Below are positions 20,415 through 30,625 of a stretch of 64,000 nt of DNA, in pieces. The notes beneath the pieces are model-generated. The model saw nothing but the letters and a program-made list of their open reading frames with translations. It had not been told where the DNA came from and made no database searches. The translations under genes and the position numbers were made by a program. The DNA is from Achatina immaculata (taxonomy: Eukaryota > Mollusca > Gastropoda > Stylommatophora > Achatinidae), in assembly GCA_009760885.1 (NCBI GenBank), contig CM019708.1, forward strand, positions 1,116,001-1,180,000, in the 5' to 3' direction. Each line of letters opens with the position of its first letter. Position 1 is the first letter of the stretch.

Positions 20415-23400
20415 GAACCTTAAGTGCCCAGGGCACATGGGCTTCCGCAAGGGTTTTCCACAAATGCCTGTCCTTCGCCTTTTTTTCTGCTCTTGCCCAT
20501 GTGAGCACCTCTGTTGCTCAACATCCTTTCTATTGTTCTTCTCCATGTCTCTATTGGTCTACCCTTACTTCTGTTCCCCTGTGGTGTCCATCTTAGTGCT
20601 ATTTTTGGTAGTCAGTTGTCAGTCATTCGGAGCACATGTCCTAACCATCGCCAGCGTCTTTTTTCCGTTATATACTAATATATTAATAAAAATTTTATTA
20701 TAAAAACAATATAAACTTTTCCTATTTAAAAAAATGTATATTATGTCATACTGCGAATCAAACTGTGCCCTTGTGATCCTTCTAAATGTGACAACCATCC
20801 CATTCCACGTTAAGAAATTTATCCCATTGAGATGACCATTGGTCATTTGAGGGAAAAACCCCCAGTACACAAAGAGTTAATCCATTGTCCTCTTGTGGCT
20901 GGTAGTTGCTCATCACTCAGGAGTTGATTGTTCTGTTCCCAGTTATTCTCTTACTATATCTCTTTCTCCCATCGTTCATCATCATTCATTTGCATGTCCC
21001 TTGCAGAACTTTGCCTCCCTAACAGCACTCCTGTAGGCCTTTCAGTTGTGAGCAAGATGGCCTGCTGCTGATGCATCCATTTGCAGATCATCAACGATGT
21101 CTTGCAGCCATCATCACCTTGGTCTTCCTCTCTTTCTTTTTCCCATTATGTACCCTTCCAAGACGGTCTTCTCTAGATTATCATGACGTTTAATGTGTCC
21201 AAAATATTTAAGTTTTCTCTCTTTAATCCTCTTTACTAGCCAGCCTTCTTAAGTTCTTGTAGTATGGATATATTTGTTCATTTTTGTGTCCATGATATTT
21301 GAAGTACTCTTCTGTAGCATTTACACTCTTTCTCCCACACCCAGTTATTCTCTTATTGTATCTCTTTCTCCTGCACCCAGTTATTCTCATACTATATCTC
21401 TTTCTCCTGCACCCAGTTATTCTCTTACTATATCTCTTTCTCCCACACCCAGTTATTCTCTTACTATATCTCTTTCTCCCACACCCAGTTATTCTCTTAC
21501 TATATCTCTTTCTCCTGCACCCAGTTATTTTCTTACTATATCTCTTTCTCCCGCACCCAGTTATTCTCTTATTGTAACTCTTTCTCCCACACCCAGTTAT
21601 TCTCTTACTATATCTCTTTCTTTCACACCCAGTTATTCTCTTACTATATCTCTTTCTTTCACACCCAGAGTACTTGTTAATTTTCAAGACTAATCCCATC
21701 TGTTCTGTTTCTGTGGTTTATAAAGCCTGATTATACATTCTGTACACCCAGATTGACATTGACATAAAACAAAAGGACCTGAAGATAGAAACATTTCGAA
21801 ACAGTGGACCAGGTGGTCAGTCAGTGAACACAACAGACAGTGCAGTACGGATTACCCACATACCCACAGGTATTACTTTTTAAAAAAAAATTCTTACCAT
21901 TATGGAAGTGTAGTTAGAACTTTTATCAGTCAGTCACACAGTCTAAGTGATTTCTGGGTACTAATAAAATATCCATGTAATGTTCTTTTCAGCTAATTAA
22001 ACTGTCACATTTCAACATTAATCACGTCATATTCATATCAAACTGTAAATTTGTGCTGTAAAATTTTCAGGCTAGATTAAACTGTCACATTTCAACATTA
22101 ATCACGTCATATTCTTATCAAACTTTGTAAATTTGTGCTGTAAAATTAAATTGATTCATAGGTTGATTCAGAATTAGGTATTGGTTTCCATGGCCTGTAA
22201 TTTTCAAAAAGAAAATAAAAACAAAAATAAAACTGCTTATAGAGTATGTAAGTATAGTCCAAAAGTTTTATTTGGCAATGCTGTACTTGCTGACAAGATG
22301 CCTTGGAGAAAATATGATGTCATGAAGTAGCAACTGTTCAAGAGAAAGTGATGTGTGTACATTGTTCTTTTTTTTTTTTTTTTTTGTTAAACAAAATTCA
22401 TTATCAAATGCAGTGTCATCAAAAGACTAAATATGGAGAAAATTCACCTTGAGATAGTGCTGTCTGATGTTGGTCAAGAACATTTCAAGAGGTTGGTAGT
22501 GCAAAGGGGAATGTCTAATCATGTTCAAAGTTTTTGGGCCGATTTTCTTTTGGAACAAATGATGACATTGATGACTTTCCTGGACGTGCTACAGTTGTAG
22601 ATCACAGTGGGAAGATCACCAGCCAGATCTGGCGTTTTAGTAAGATGGTGCGCCTCGCATTGGGCTCTTGTTGTCTGAGAATTTCTTGACTTGGATTTTC
22701 CTGGGTGCTGGGTTGGGCATAAAGGAGCAGTTCTGTAGCCTCTGCACTCCCCCCAGTATTACACCATTTGATGTCTTCCTGTGGGGATACATTAAGATCA
22801 TTGTTCACAAGACCCCTGAGACCTCCTTCAGTGACCTGAAGTTCAGAATTGTTGCTGCAATTGAAACAGTTTCCGCAAATACTGGAGAACACTTGGAAGG
22901 AAACTGTTTTTGGCATCTTATGTGCCATGGAAGGTGTACATGTTGAAGTTGTTTAAGCATTTTGTAATATTGATTCTGCATGTGTTAAAACTTTCTGAGT
23001 TACACTTGCACATTTTGTAAGCAGTTTTATTTATTTTTTTTTTTTGTTGTTTCTGGTTTGAAAATTATAAGCCATGGAAACCCTATATATTGTCATGTGG
23101 CTATTTCATATTGTTTAGTCTGTATTTGCTTCACCAGTCCTATTGGTTATGTGGTATTTATTTCTGTCATTGAAACACATATGTAAGAATACTTAGGCAC
23201 AAAGAAACACACAAATAGTCAGTGAGGAAAGATGGCAAAGAATGAACAAAGCAACCAGCAGTAACTAGCAGCCTTTTGTTCTGAAAATAAAAGTGATGAA
23301 TACCAACTAACAGACTTAAAACAACTCACTCACAAACTTCAGACTCATAACCTAGAAGAGAGAAAGACACCACCACACACTTCTCTCCCCTCTTTCTCTT

Positions 23401-26400
23401 AGAGTGTCAGAAACTTCAAGATCAGAAACATACACTACCTTTGATGTGCTACACAGTTCACAGTGATAGTTGGCTACAACCCACTGTGATAGTTTCATGC
23501 TTAACTTAACAAGTGTTAGATTATCCTTTTCAGCTTTTTAGTATAGAAGCTGTCGTCAAAAATTCTCAGACTTGATTTATGTTACAGCTACTTTTAAGAC
23601 AAAAGTTGTGCTCATTATAGCCTGTTACATATAAAATTCACACTTATACAGAGTTTTCAAACTTTTTGACATCTTAATTCTGATAGTTTGCTGTGGTCAT
23701 CCTATATTTCTTTGCCAGCTGGTATTAAATTTTCACACAGATTTCTAGTATTGTACACTTATAGATTTGCTACAAACCCTAACCACCCCACCCCCACCGG
23801 CCCTTCATGATCCCTAGGGGTCTGCAGAGAAATAGGAACAAGCACTAAAGAATTAACAGTTCATCATCATCAGGTGTCATGCTGACTGGCGTTGGCTATT
23901 ATGCTTCTCCAGAGTACACTATCCTTCATGCAGGCCATTAGCTCAGTTGTGATCTCCTCTCACACCATCCTGTCAGACTGTGCAGTATCATTTCTCTTGG
24001 TCTTCCTCTTGATCTTCTTCCCTCTATTTTTCCTGTTGTTATAATATTTTCAATGCCCCCTCTTCTCATTGCGTGTCTTATGAAAGTACATCTCTTATTT
24101 TTTTGACAAGATTTTTTTGTCTCTCCAGCTCTTCTCATACATTAATCATTAGTTATTTTTGCTGACAAAGGGATTTGCAACATTCTTCTAATAAACCACA
24201 TTTCTGCTGCTTCCAATGATTTTTGTGCAGACCTGCCTATTGTCCATGATCCACTTCCATATAACAAGATAGGTTCAATATAGCATTTTAGGACTCATTT
24301 TCTAACATTTATTGGTAAGGATGTGTTGCATAATATGTTTCTCATTCTCTGAAATGCAGTCTTTGCTTGGCCTATTCTATTCCTAATTTCTGTTCTGCAT
24401 TTCCCATCTAAAGTTATTACTGCTCCAAGGTATTTGAATTTCTGCACCTGCTTTAGAATAGTTCTGTTTAATTTTATACTGCATGTTGGTGGATTCTGTT
24501 TCTTAGATATAACCATAGTCTCTGTCTTTTTGATGTTCAAAGTAAGGCCTTTCTGTTCACTTTCTTTGGCAACTTTATCCAAGAGATTTTACAGGTCTTG
24601 TTGGTTCTCAACTATCAGTACTGTGTCGTCAGCATACCGAAGTTGTTAATATTGTATCCTCCAATTTTTATGCCTGGTTCTGTGATGATCGTTCTTAGAA
24701 TTAACAGTTACACATAATAAAAAAAAATGAGGACCGGCTAGCGTGGTGGTTAGAGCACTCGTCTAGCAACCGAATGGTTGAGGCTTCGAATCCCCAGCTG
24801 AGCGGGATTTTTTTTTTCTGACCAGTACGGCCCCAGGGTTCACTCAGCCTTGGAAAATGGGTACCAGAGAAATCTGGGGAGGTAAAGTGGCCAGGCAATG
24901 ATACCGACCATATCACACTTCCATGTACCGAACATCATGGAAAATATTCCCCAATATACATTAATGGCATGGAAATGGGAATTTTACCTTTATCTTTATA
25001 TAATAAAAATGAAAAGTAAATTCAAACAAATCAGATAAGTAACAAAGTGACAATGAAAAGCAACAAACAAACAAACAAAAATAACCAAAAGGTAGTGTGT
25101 GCTCAGATTGAGAAGGAAGGGGCTAGTTGAAATAAAGCATCAGATATCTGCGGGCTAAAAGAAAGGTTGCAGTCTACAAAAACTAAACTGTTAATTAAAC
25201 ATTTATGCTAGGAGTGAGTGTGAAGGATATTACACTTACATATGCCCTAACAAAGCTGAAGTTCACATTTTTATCCTGATTCTGGTGATAACCTCATAGC
25301 TTATGCTTGAGGTCCGGATTCTCAAATCACATTTAATTGCATAGATATTTGTGCATTGTTGGACACATACACCACTGTGGAATCCACCACTCCCATAGAT
25401 ATTCATATAGATTAGGGAAGAGTGGTATATTTTATATGGCATATGTTCTGTATATAGGCCAGAGATATCTTAATAACAACAGCTAAAGACATGGTTCCAG
25501 TAAAGAAAACACAAAAGAATGAATGGATTACAGCAAGCACACTAGAACTGATAAGTGAGGAATATAAATATTTAACAAAAGAAGTACAAAGAAACATAAG
25601 AAAAGACAAAAAACAATACATACAAGATTGTTGTGAAAGAATAGTAGGACATCAGAAGTGTGGAAGAGATAGTGAAATGTTTAAAGAAATGAAGACGCTG
25701 ACAAGAAATGTCACACTTAAGCTAAATGTAATTTGTGACAACATGGGGAATACCTTGACAGAGACAGAGGAAATTCTAGGAAGATGGAATGAATATTGTA
25801 GAGGAATGTATGAAACAACCTACTGTGAAAGCAGAAATCAACAGTGTGAATTATTATTGGAGGAGAAAGAACCCGATCCGACAATAGAAGAAGTTTTATG
25901 GGCAATAAAGAATCTGAAAAATGATAAATCACCAGGATGTGATGAGATAACAGCTGAATTTATTAAAGCAGGAGGAAAGGAATGTGGAACAAAAGAAAAG
26001 AAAAGAACTGTATTCATACCACTGGCAAAAAAAGGGCAACCTGAAATTACACACAAACTACAGAACTTTTGCCCTGATTAGTCATGCCAGTAAAATTCTG
26101 TTAAAAATCATAATGGGTAGACTTCATAAGAAAATAGAAGAAGTCAATATGGTCAAAGCTGGTTTCAGGCAAGGAAGAGGATCAAGAGATCATATATTCA
26201 ATATAAGATTAATAATAGAGAAATGCAAAGAGTTTAATGTGAATCTATATTTAGCCTTTATAGCTACTCAAAGGTATTTGATTGTGTACAACACCCGAAA
26301 CTTTGGGAAATAATGAAAAAAAATGGGATTTCCAACACATTTGATACAATTAACATCACTGCTGTATCTAGACCAACAAGCAACAGTAAGAATAAATGAT

Positions 26401-29102
26401 GAAACAACAACTTGGTTTGACATACAACAAGGGGTCCGTCAGGGGTTCATATTGTCACCTTACTTATTTAACTTGTATGCTGAAAATATAATGGGGAATG
26501 TTAGAGAAGATGTAGACAAAGAATATTACGATGCCATAACAATTGGAGGTTATGAAATACCAGAGATTAATATGCTGATGACACAGTAGTACTGCCCACA
26601 ATACAAAAAGGAATGGAGAAAACTAATTATGTCAATCCATAAGAACAGCGAAGAGCAAAACCTCTATCTTAATGCGAAGAAAACTAAATTGGTGACAACT
26701 GACAAAACAAACAAGGCAGCTGATATATGTATGAATGAGGAAAAACTGGAAGAAGTGGAGAGTTTTGAATATCTTGGATAACTGCTAACTAATAATGGAA
26801 ATACAATGAGGGAAATTAAAAGGAGGATATGTGTCGCTCTTCTGAAAGTAAAACAACTAAAGAATCTGTGGAGAGTAACAGACAGAACTACAAAAATAAG
26901 ATTTTTAAGGACGTGCATCATTCCCATCGCAACATATGCCTGTGAGACCTGGACACATAACAAAACAGTTGAGAAACACATAAATGCCTTTATAAGAAAG
27001 GCAGTTATTCAAATATTATGGGCACAAAAAAGAACAAATATATCCATACTACAAGAACTTAATATTGAAGAAGGCTGGCTAGTAAAGAGGATTAAAGAGA
27101 GAAAACTTAAATATTTGGGACACATTAAACATCATGATAATTTAGAGAAAACTGTCTTGGAAGGGTGCATAATGGGAAAAAGAAAGAGATGAAGACCAAG
27201 ACAAAGGTGGCTGCAAGACATCGTTGATGATCTGCAAATGGATGTATCAGCAGCAGACCATCTTGCCCACAGCCAAGAGACCTATAGGAGTGCTGTTAGG
27301 GAGGCAAAGTTCCGCAAGGAACATGCAAATGAATGAATGAATTAGTGTTCTATATCTCAAAAACTAGAGCTAATAGGGGAAAACTTGTGCCATTTTTTGG
27401 AATCAGCAGGTCACATATACCCAGAAACAGGTCTAATGTTTGAGCCATCAGAATATGTGTTGGCCAGTGTTTTTCCTGATTGACACCATTGATATGGAAA
27501 TCTGCAGCAGCCAATACTTTATCAAGGATACTTTTAATAGAAAGAAATTACATAAATATAACTGAACCATGTTTTCAAGAGCAAGTATCTGAAGTCAGTT
27601 ACTGTTGCTATCACTCTAGGCATTGTGTCAGAAGCTAAACAAGAACGCTCACAGCTCAGGAACAGAGAATTAGCAATGAAAAACCTCAAAGCTAAGTGAG
27701 TGTTTTTGTTGTTGTTGTTTTGTAAACTAGTACTTCTCATTCTTCTAATGTTCATATTCCATTTTCCATGCTTTTTATATACACCATGAATTCATGTATA
27801 GTCCATATTGGGCATGTGAGTGGCGGAAGTGGTTAGTACACTAGTCTCTCATGGTGAAGATCAGGGGGTTCAAATCTGGCCAAAGGTGCCCCAGTCACCC
27901 AGCTGTAGAAATGGGTACCCAGCATCTTCAAGAGTTGGGGAAGGAAAGGAGGCCAGGCATAATGCTGACCACATCACCCTCTAGTGTGCAGTCAGGTCGA
28001 GGAAACATTGGCACTAATACCATATGCCTATGTTCCTCTAAGGCATGATGGGGTCACCTTTACCTTACCTTTATATGGGACTGGTTTTTTAAAGCATTTC
28101 TTGGGACCATAATGCATGAATAATTGTCTTCACCTGTGTCAGTGAAGTCCATTATACAAGGGGTAGAACTTCACATGATATCCTATTTTCCATTCATTTT
28201 CTGACTGCTGTGTGTGCAGAGCAACCTAGTGTGCCTGGCTTTGTAGGAAGATTTTCTCCTTCATCAGAGACTATCCATTTCTACAGCTGGGTCATCTAGA
28301 GAGCATACGTACTGGGTTCCAAACCTACAGCCTTCAAGATGAGAACAGGTCACTAGCAGTTAGCCTACTCACTCTCATCTTAATGCACCTAATAGATTTG
28401 CTTTGGTGTGCCCCACTCTGCCAGCAGACATTCTCAAATTTCAGAGACAGTTTTCTAACTGGAGTGTGCCTGGTACCTATTATTACTGCTGGGTTGACTG
28501 GAGCAACTAATCTCACCTTCACATGTGAAGCTGGTTCATTAAGACTGATCTATTCTCATATTCTTCATTCCTACTTGCAGTTGTTTCTTCTTTTTGCCTA
28601 AAGATTTCTTTCATTATTTCATTGTGAAACAGTTATAAAACTGTTTTCTATCTTTCTTACACCTTATATATTATGCATTACATACTTATTTCACTCATTT
28701 ACCCTACAAGATGTTTTACCCATAAATCCATAAATCTGGACACATATTCCTATGAATATCCATTCATCTTTGTATCTCATTGACTTTTTATGTGGTAATA
28801 TCAACAGAATATACCAGACCATCCTTGAAGAACAAGAACTGAAGTATAGAGCAACACGTAAAATACAAATGGGAACACGTGGTCGGTCAGAGAAGATAAG
28901 GACTTACAACTTCCAGCAGGACAGAATTACAGATCACCGTTTGAAAGAGAGCTGTTCAAATCTTGCAATGTTTATGGTTGGTGGAGAGGGTCTTGATGAT
29001 CTTGTAAATTTACTGCACAATCTGGGCAAAGTTCAGATTCTAGAATCAGTGCTAGATGAATATGAGTCGGAGCTGACGAAAAAGAAATCTGGGAAGAGCT
29101 GA
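14400..29102 (+). CDS. MTRF1L: Mitochondrial peptide chain release factor 1-like (mtRF1a), complete, seven coding exons
   Basis: Coding segments: 14400-14934, 16090-16172, 16900-17083, 18109-18272, 21752-21869, 27620-27695 and 28808-29102. All junctions are GT/AG and phase-compatible (1, 0, 1, 0, 1, 2), giving 484 codons plus TGA. The product ends mitochondrial translation by releasing the peptide at UAA/UAG codons in the matrix. The N terminus is basic and lacks acidic residues ([19 protein letters not shown]), as expected for a mitochondrial presequence. The RF domain has [15 protein letters not shown], then the decoding-tip tripeptide P-K-T in [14 protein letters not shown], then the catalytic GGQ loop ([17 protein letters not shown]). 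P-K-T without an insertion marks the MTRF1L type rather than vertebrate MTRF1. A second in-frame ATG at 14403 has the better start context. Introns are loaded with transposons, up to about 5.7 kb. Confidence 0.95.
14935..15639. other. MTRF1L intron, nothing recognised
   Basis: No repeat family or exon was recognised up to the LINE fragment at 15640. Confidence 0.4.
15640..15835 (-). mobile_element. LINE 3' fragment, family F (minus)
   Basis: Begins with a (CAT)n tail. The minus strand holds [20 protein letters not shown] and [17 protein letters not shown], a typical LINE C-terminal pattern. Paralogous to 3960-4500. Confidence 0.6.
16090..16172 (+). CDS. MTRF1L: MTRF1L coding exon 2
   Basis: Acceptor CTTCTTGCAG, donor GTAAGG. 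Encodes [20 protein letters not shown] and ISELEEE, the charged helix that precedes the RF core. Enters phase 1, leaves phase 0. Confidence 0.9.
16173..16899. other. MTRF1L intron, nothing recognised
   Basis: AT-rich. A local inverted repeat is present: TACTTTCATTA near 16730-16830 occurs in both orientations (GAAAGTAAATGGGG and CCCCCATCTACTTTC, with AAAACTGAACCATA and TATGGTTCAGTTTT), forming a hairpin of about 120 bp. Confidence 0.45.
16900..17083 (+). CDS. MTRF1L: MTRF1L coding exon 3 (start of RF1 core)
   Basis: Acceptor TTCTCTTAG, donor GTAAAA. Encodes [20 protein letters not shown] and [15 protein letters not shown], matching the conserved E-x-x-A-G-x-G-G-x-E-A-x-L-F segment of class I release factors. 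The GGQ triplet here is part of that motif and is not the catalytic GGQ. Confidence 0.93.
17147..17757. mobile_element. Candidate piggyBac-like MITE with TTAA ends
   Basis: Left end TTAACTCATTCCCTGCTGGAGG and right end, read on the minus strand, TTAATTCATTCCCTTTTGGAGG, form an imperfect inverted repeat starting at TTAA, the piggyBac target site. The length of about 610 bp with no transposase fits a non-autonomous element. It lies in the MTRF1L intron between 17083 and 18109. Confidence 0.5.
18109..18272 (+). CDS. MTRF1L: MTRF1L coding exon 4 (stop-codon recognition part)
   Basis: Acceptor TTCATCAG, donor GTAGGC. Encodes [40 protein letters not shown] and [16 protein letters not shown] occupies the PxT position that reads the stop codon in RF1-type factors. 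Confidence 0.95.
18560..18835 (+). mobile_element. 3' end of a different LINE clade (CHHC-type C terminus), family H
   Basis: The plus strand reads [20 protein letters not shown] then a W-P-S segment, [20 protein letters not shown] and LQI stop, then a (GAA)n tail. This is the C-terminal C-x(n)-H-x-L-x-x-C module with the LWG..L..T..F..TGL ending found in RNase H-bearing non-LTR elements. It differs from the RTE-like families A, B and D. Its (GAAGAA) tail also appears near 6431 (inverted) and 55512. Confidence 0.6.
18836..19902. other. MTRF1L intron, nothing firmly recognised
   Basis: Possible short plus ORF 19522-19782 without family support. No repeat recognised. Confidence 0.3.
19903..20880. 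mobile_element. Candidate second piggyBac-like element with TTAA ends, holding a LINE fragment
   Basis: Left end TTAACTCTTTCTATACTTTG (19903) and right end, read on the minus strand from 20880, TTAACTCTTTGTGTACTGGG, share a TTAACTCTTT terminus. The inverted repeat is short, so the call is tentative. LINE family G (20420-20680) lies inside. Confidence 0.35.
20420..20680 (-). mobile_element. LINE 3' fragment, family G (minus)
   Basis: The minus-strand translation includes [16 protein letters not shown] and [23 protein letters not shown] segments, the conserved C-terminal end of a common invertebrate LINE group, followed by degraded sequence. Confidence 0.65.
20938..21670. repeat. 36-bp minisatellite interrupted by a LINE fragment
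   Basis: The unit is CCCAGTTATTCTCTTACTAT plus ATCTCTTTCTCCCACA (36 bp). One unit lies at 20938-20974, then LINE D sequence, then about ten units at 21328-21668. Because 36 is a multiple of three, both strands give long ORFs (158 and 139 codons), which are artefacts. Located in the MTRF1L intron just before the GGQ exon. Confidence 0.9.
20980..21327 (-). mobile_element. 5'-truncated LINE family D inside the minisatellite (minus)
   Basis: Starts TTCATCATCATTCATTTGCATG and continues through CCTTGCAGAACTTTGCCTCC to RT C-terminal coding ([12 protein letters not shown] on the minus strand). Both flanks are the minisatellite motif CTCTTTCTCCCA, so it inserted into a pre-existing array. Confidence 0.8.
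21752..21869 (+). CDS. MTRF1L: MTRF1L coding exon 5 (catalytic GGQ)
   Basis: Acceptor TGTACACCCAG, donor GTATTA. Encodes [20 protein letters not shown] then [22 protein letters not shown] is the tripeptide placed in the ribosomal peptidyl transferase centre for peptide release; its Gln is intact. Confidence 0.97.
21996..22147. repeat. Tandem duplication, two copies of about 75 bp
   Basis: ATTAAACTGTCACATTTCAA and AATTTGTGCTGTAAAATT bound a segment that occurs twice in a row with few differences. Confidence 0.8.
22181..23083 (+). mobile_element. Non-autonomous Tc1/mariner-superfamily element with long TIRs
   Basis: Left end GGTTTCCATGGCCTGTAATT and right end on the minus strand GGTTTCCATGGCTTATAATT begin inverted repeats extending about 60 bases, to ATAAAACTGCTTA on both sides. 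TA dinucleotides flank it. Inside is the C-terminal third of a transposase in broken frames: FQx[17 protein letters not shown], then [19 protein letters not shown] and [16 protein letters not shown]. The N-terminal part is mostly lost, so it is an internally deleted relic. Confidence 0.75.
23090..23865. other. MTRF1L intron, nothing recognised
   Basis: AT-rich with a C-rich patch near 23785-23805. No exon or repeat recognised. Confidence 0.4.
23866..24715 (-). mobile_element. LINE family B fragment (minus)
   Basis: The minus strand encodes [60 protein letters not shown] and the C-terminal [25 protein letters not shown]. Closely similar to the 3' half of the element at 48776-53060. The tail is (ATG)n. 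Confidence 0.88.
24727..24992 (+). repeat. tRNA-derived SINE, family S1 (plus)
   Basis: The head GACCGGCTAGCGTGGTGG then TTAGAGCACTCGTCTAGCAA (A-box region) and GGCTTCGAATCCC (B-box region) is tRNA-like. The body follows with GGGTACCAGAGAAATCTGGG and a tail TTTTACCTTTATCTTTA. Confidence 0.85.
24993..25479. other. MTRF1L intron, nothing recognised
   Basis: AT-rich, with a short (CAAA)n run near 25065-25080. Confidence 0.4.
25480..27345 (+). mobile_element. LINE family D, longest copy, degenerate (plus)
   Basis: Plus-strand order: linker region ([31 protein letters not shown]), RT entry ([32 protein letters not shown]), [19 protein letters not shown], then [20 protein letters not shown] and [20 protein letters not shown]. 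Catalytic YADDTVVL lies in another frame near 26570. YLG and [19 protein letters not shown] follow, then the C-terminal [20 protein letters not shown]. The tail is GAATGAATGAATTA. There are several frameshifts and stops, and the 5' endonuclease is absent. Confidence 0.9.
27620..27695 (+). CDS. MTRF1L: MTRF1L coding exon 6
   Basis: Acceptor TATCACTCTAG, donor GTGAGT. Encodes [20 protein letters not shown] then KNLKAK, the conserved segment directly after the GGQ domain's HxPTG. Only 76 bp, and it joins in phase on both sides. Confidence 0.92.
27817..28072 (+). repeat. tRNA-derived SINE, family S2 (plus)
   Basis: Head GTGGCGGAAGTGGTTAGTAC with GGGGGTTCAAATCTGGCC, body CCCAGCTGTAGAAATGGGTA CCC, GGGGAAGGAAAGGAGGCCAG, and tail CACCTTTACCTTACCTTTA. 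Confidence 0.8.
28270..28385 (-). repeat. SINE S2 fragment (minus)
   Basis: CCATTTCTACAGCTGGGT is the inverse of the S2 body, followed by a decayed head (GGTTCCAAACC). Confidence 0.5.
28808..29102 (+). CDS. MTRF1L: MTRF1L final coding exon
   Basis: Acceptor ATATCAACAG. Encodes ...[20 protein letters not shown] and [12 protein letters not shown], the conserved RF C-terminal [10 protein letters not shown] and D-H-R motifs, ending KKKSGKS and TGA at 29100-29102. No canonical AATAAA was seen in the next 300 bases. Confidence 0.95.
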
Positions 29103-29399
29103 TTGTTATAAACTTGTATTTCGTGTTGTAAATATACCCCAACTTTGAAATATACAAATAGTGATGAAGACAGTTCATTAACCTTTTCACTGCATTTTAG
29201 AAGTGATGGACGGAAGCACTGAACTTTGGGAGGTTGTTTATGATGAAGGTGCAACATTTGGAAGATGTGGTCTCAGCATTTCCCCCAGAAGTGGAGGAGA
29301 AATGGAAAAGCTATTCTTGGGTCAAGAACTTCAGTGTGGAGCAGCAAACATGCATATAAACTTATCATATCATCACAAAGAATCTTGAATAGTCACTTA
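29103..29399. other. MTRF1L 3' flank
   Basis: Presumed 3' untranslated region and downstream spacer. TTAACCTTTTCACTGCA at 29178 looks like a piggyBac-type end, but no partner was found. Confidence 0.3.
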
Positions 29400-30625
29400 T
29401 TCAGAGGTGACATTTAATGAAATAATCATCTTCACTGTCTTATTGAGAACACTTTTGAAGTTTGGTGGCATTTTTTTTATAGTAAGTACTTGTCAATGAG
29501 TAATGCAGTGCCTACTGGTGCATCTTTTTTTTTTTTCCAATGGTTTTGATTCTTGTGACAATGCCAGCAGTCTTTCCTTACCATTGCTTCAGCACCATCA
29601 GTGCAAATATCAATATAATTGTCCTATGCAATCAATCTCATTTTCCTGCATAAAGTTGTTTACGACATTTCAGCTCCAGTTGCATTTGTCGGTGGAGGTT
29701 GGCACAAAAGCATTCTTTCTTCCAGCGACGATTGCTGTTGATATCGTACAAGCACAAGTAGCATGCAAGTCTGGCAACATCTGTCGATTCATTCATTTGA
29801 AGATCAAAATCAGCACTCTTGATGCGGCCGGAGGTTAAGCTACTCCTTAACAGCAGTTGCTAGTGCATTCTCTGAGATACTGTTTGATTTGAAGGGGGTA
29901 TTATAGACAGCTGTTTTGGTTTTTCATCCAACATGCACCGAGCCATTTCAACTGCACACAGCTTGATAAGTTGCTCAGCTGTTGTGTGAAGTTCTCTTGC
30001 CAGCACTATGCGATAACTATGTAAGATGCCCCAGTGGCCTTTTCATTCAGTATGCAATGCATGCAGCATGTACTTTTGGGTGTTCAACAGCTCATCACAC
30101 TTGTATACAAAATACTCCATTTTATTGTCTTTGCAGTCCACATGCATCATCTCAAAATGCTAGTGCATTTTAACATGCACCACTGAACTGTTTGGAAACA
30201 CTTTGTTACATAAGACACACTGTGGGCAATTGTTGGACACCATAAATGCAAAAGAGAGATAACTGTCATTGTTTTTCCATTTCCTACTTGCTGTTGCAGA
30301 GACTGATTAAGACAAATTTATGTTATGTCGGTTCAGCCATTGAAGGAATGTCCTGCACACCAAATGACTCAGTTTCTGCATTCTCAGAAGCTGTATTAGA
30401 TGGTCCAGCCATTGCTGCTTTCGAAGTCGGCAATGAAGATTTTGGTGGCACATTTCTCAGTGTTCCTGTCTTCATCTCATTGCAGTTATATAATAAATAA
30501 GAAAATTCAGAACATGGATAATTTTAAAAATCTAGCAGAAATACTGTGGACTCTCTAAGGATATCCCACATACCCTCGTGGATCCATGGACCACACTTTG
30601 AGAAACCTTGGGGTGGAAGTTGCCA
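29400..30625 (-). mobile_element. hAT-type transposon relic (ZBED5/SCAND3-like lineage), minus
   Basis: The minus strand encodes, in broken frames, CPQCVLCNKVF (BED-type zinc finger start), KSADFDLQMNESTDVARLAC (29750-29830) and NYIDICTDGAEAMV (29578-29633). These match the LQLDESTDI and IGICTDGAPSM blocks of hAT transposases domesticated as ZBED5/SCAND3-type proteins. The catalytic Asp of DEST is Asn here. The right end, AAGGTTTCTCAAAGTGTGG on the minus strand, resembles a hAT terminal repeat. Many stops; dead. Confidence 0.65.

Noticed and set aside
21223..21699. 158- and 139-codon ORFs with 12-residue repeats
   Set aside because: Artefacts of the 36-bp minisatellite on both strands.
24740..24800. 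Functional tRNA gene
   Set aside because: The tRNA-like heads are followed by SINE bodies and occur in many diverged copies without a foldable acceptor stem.
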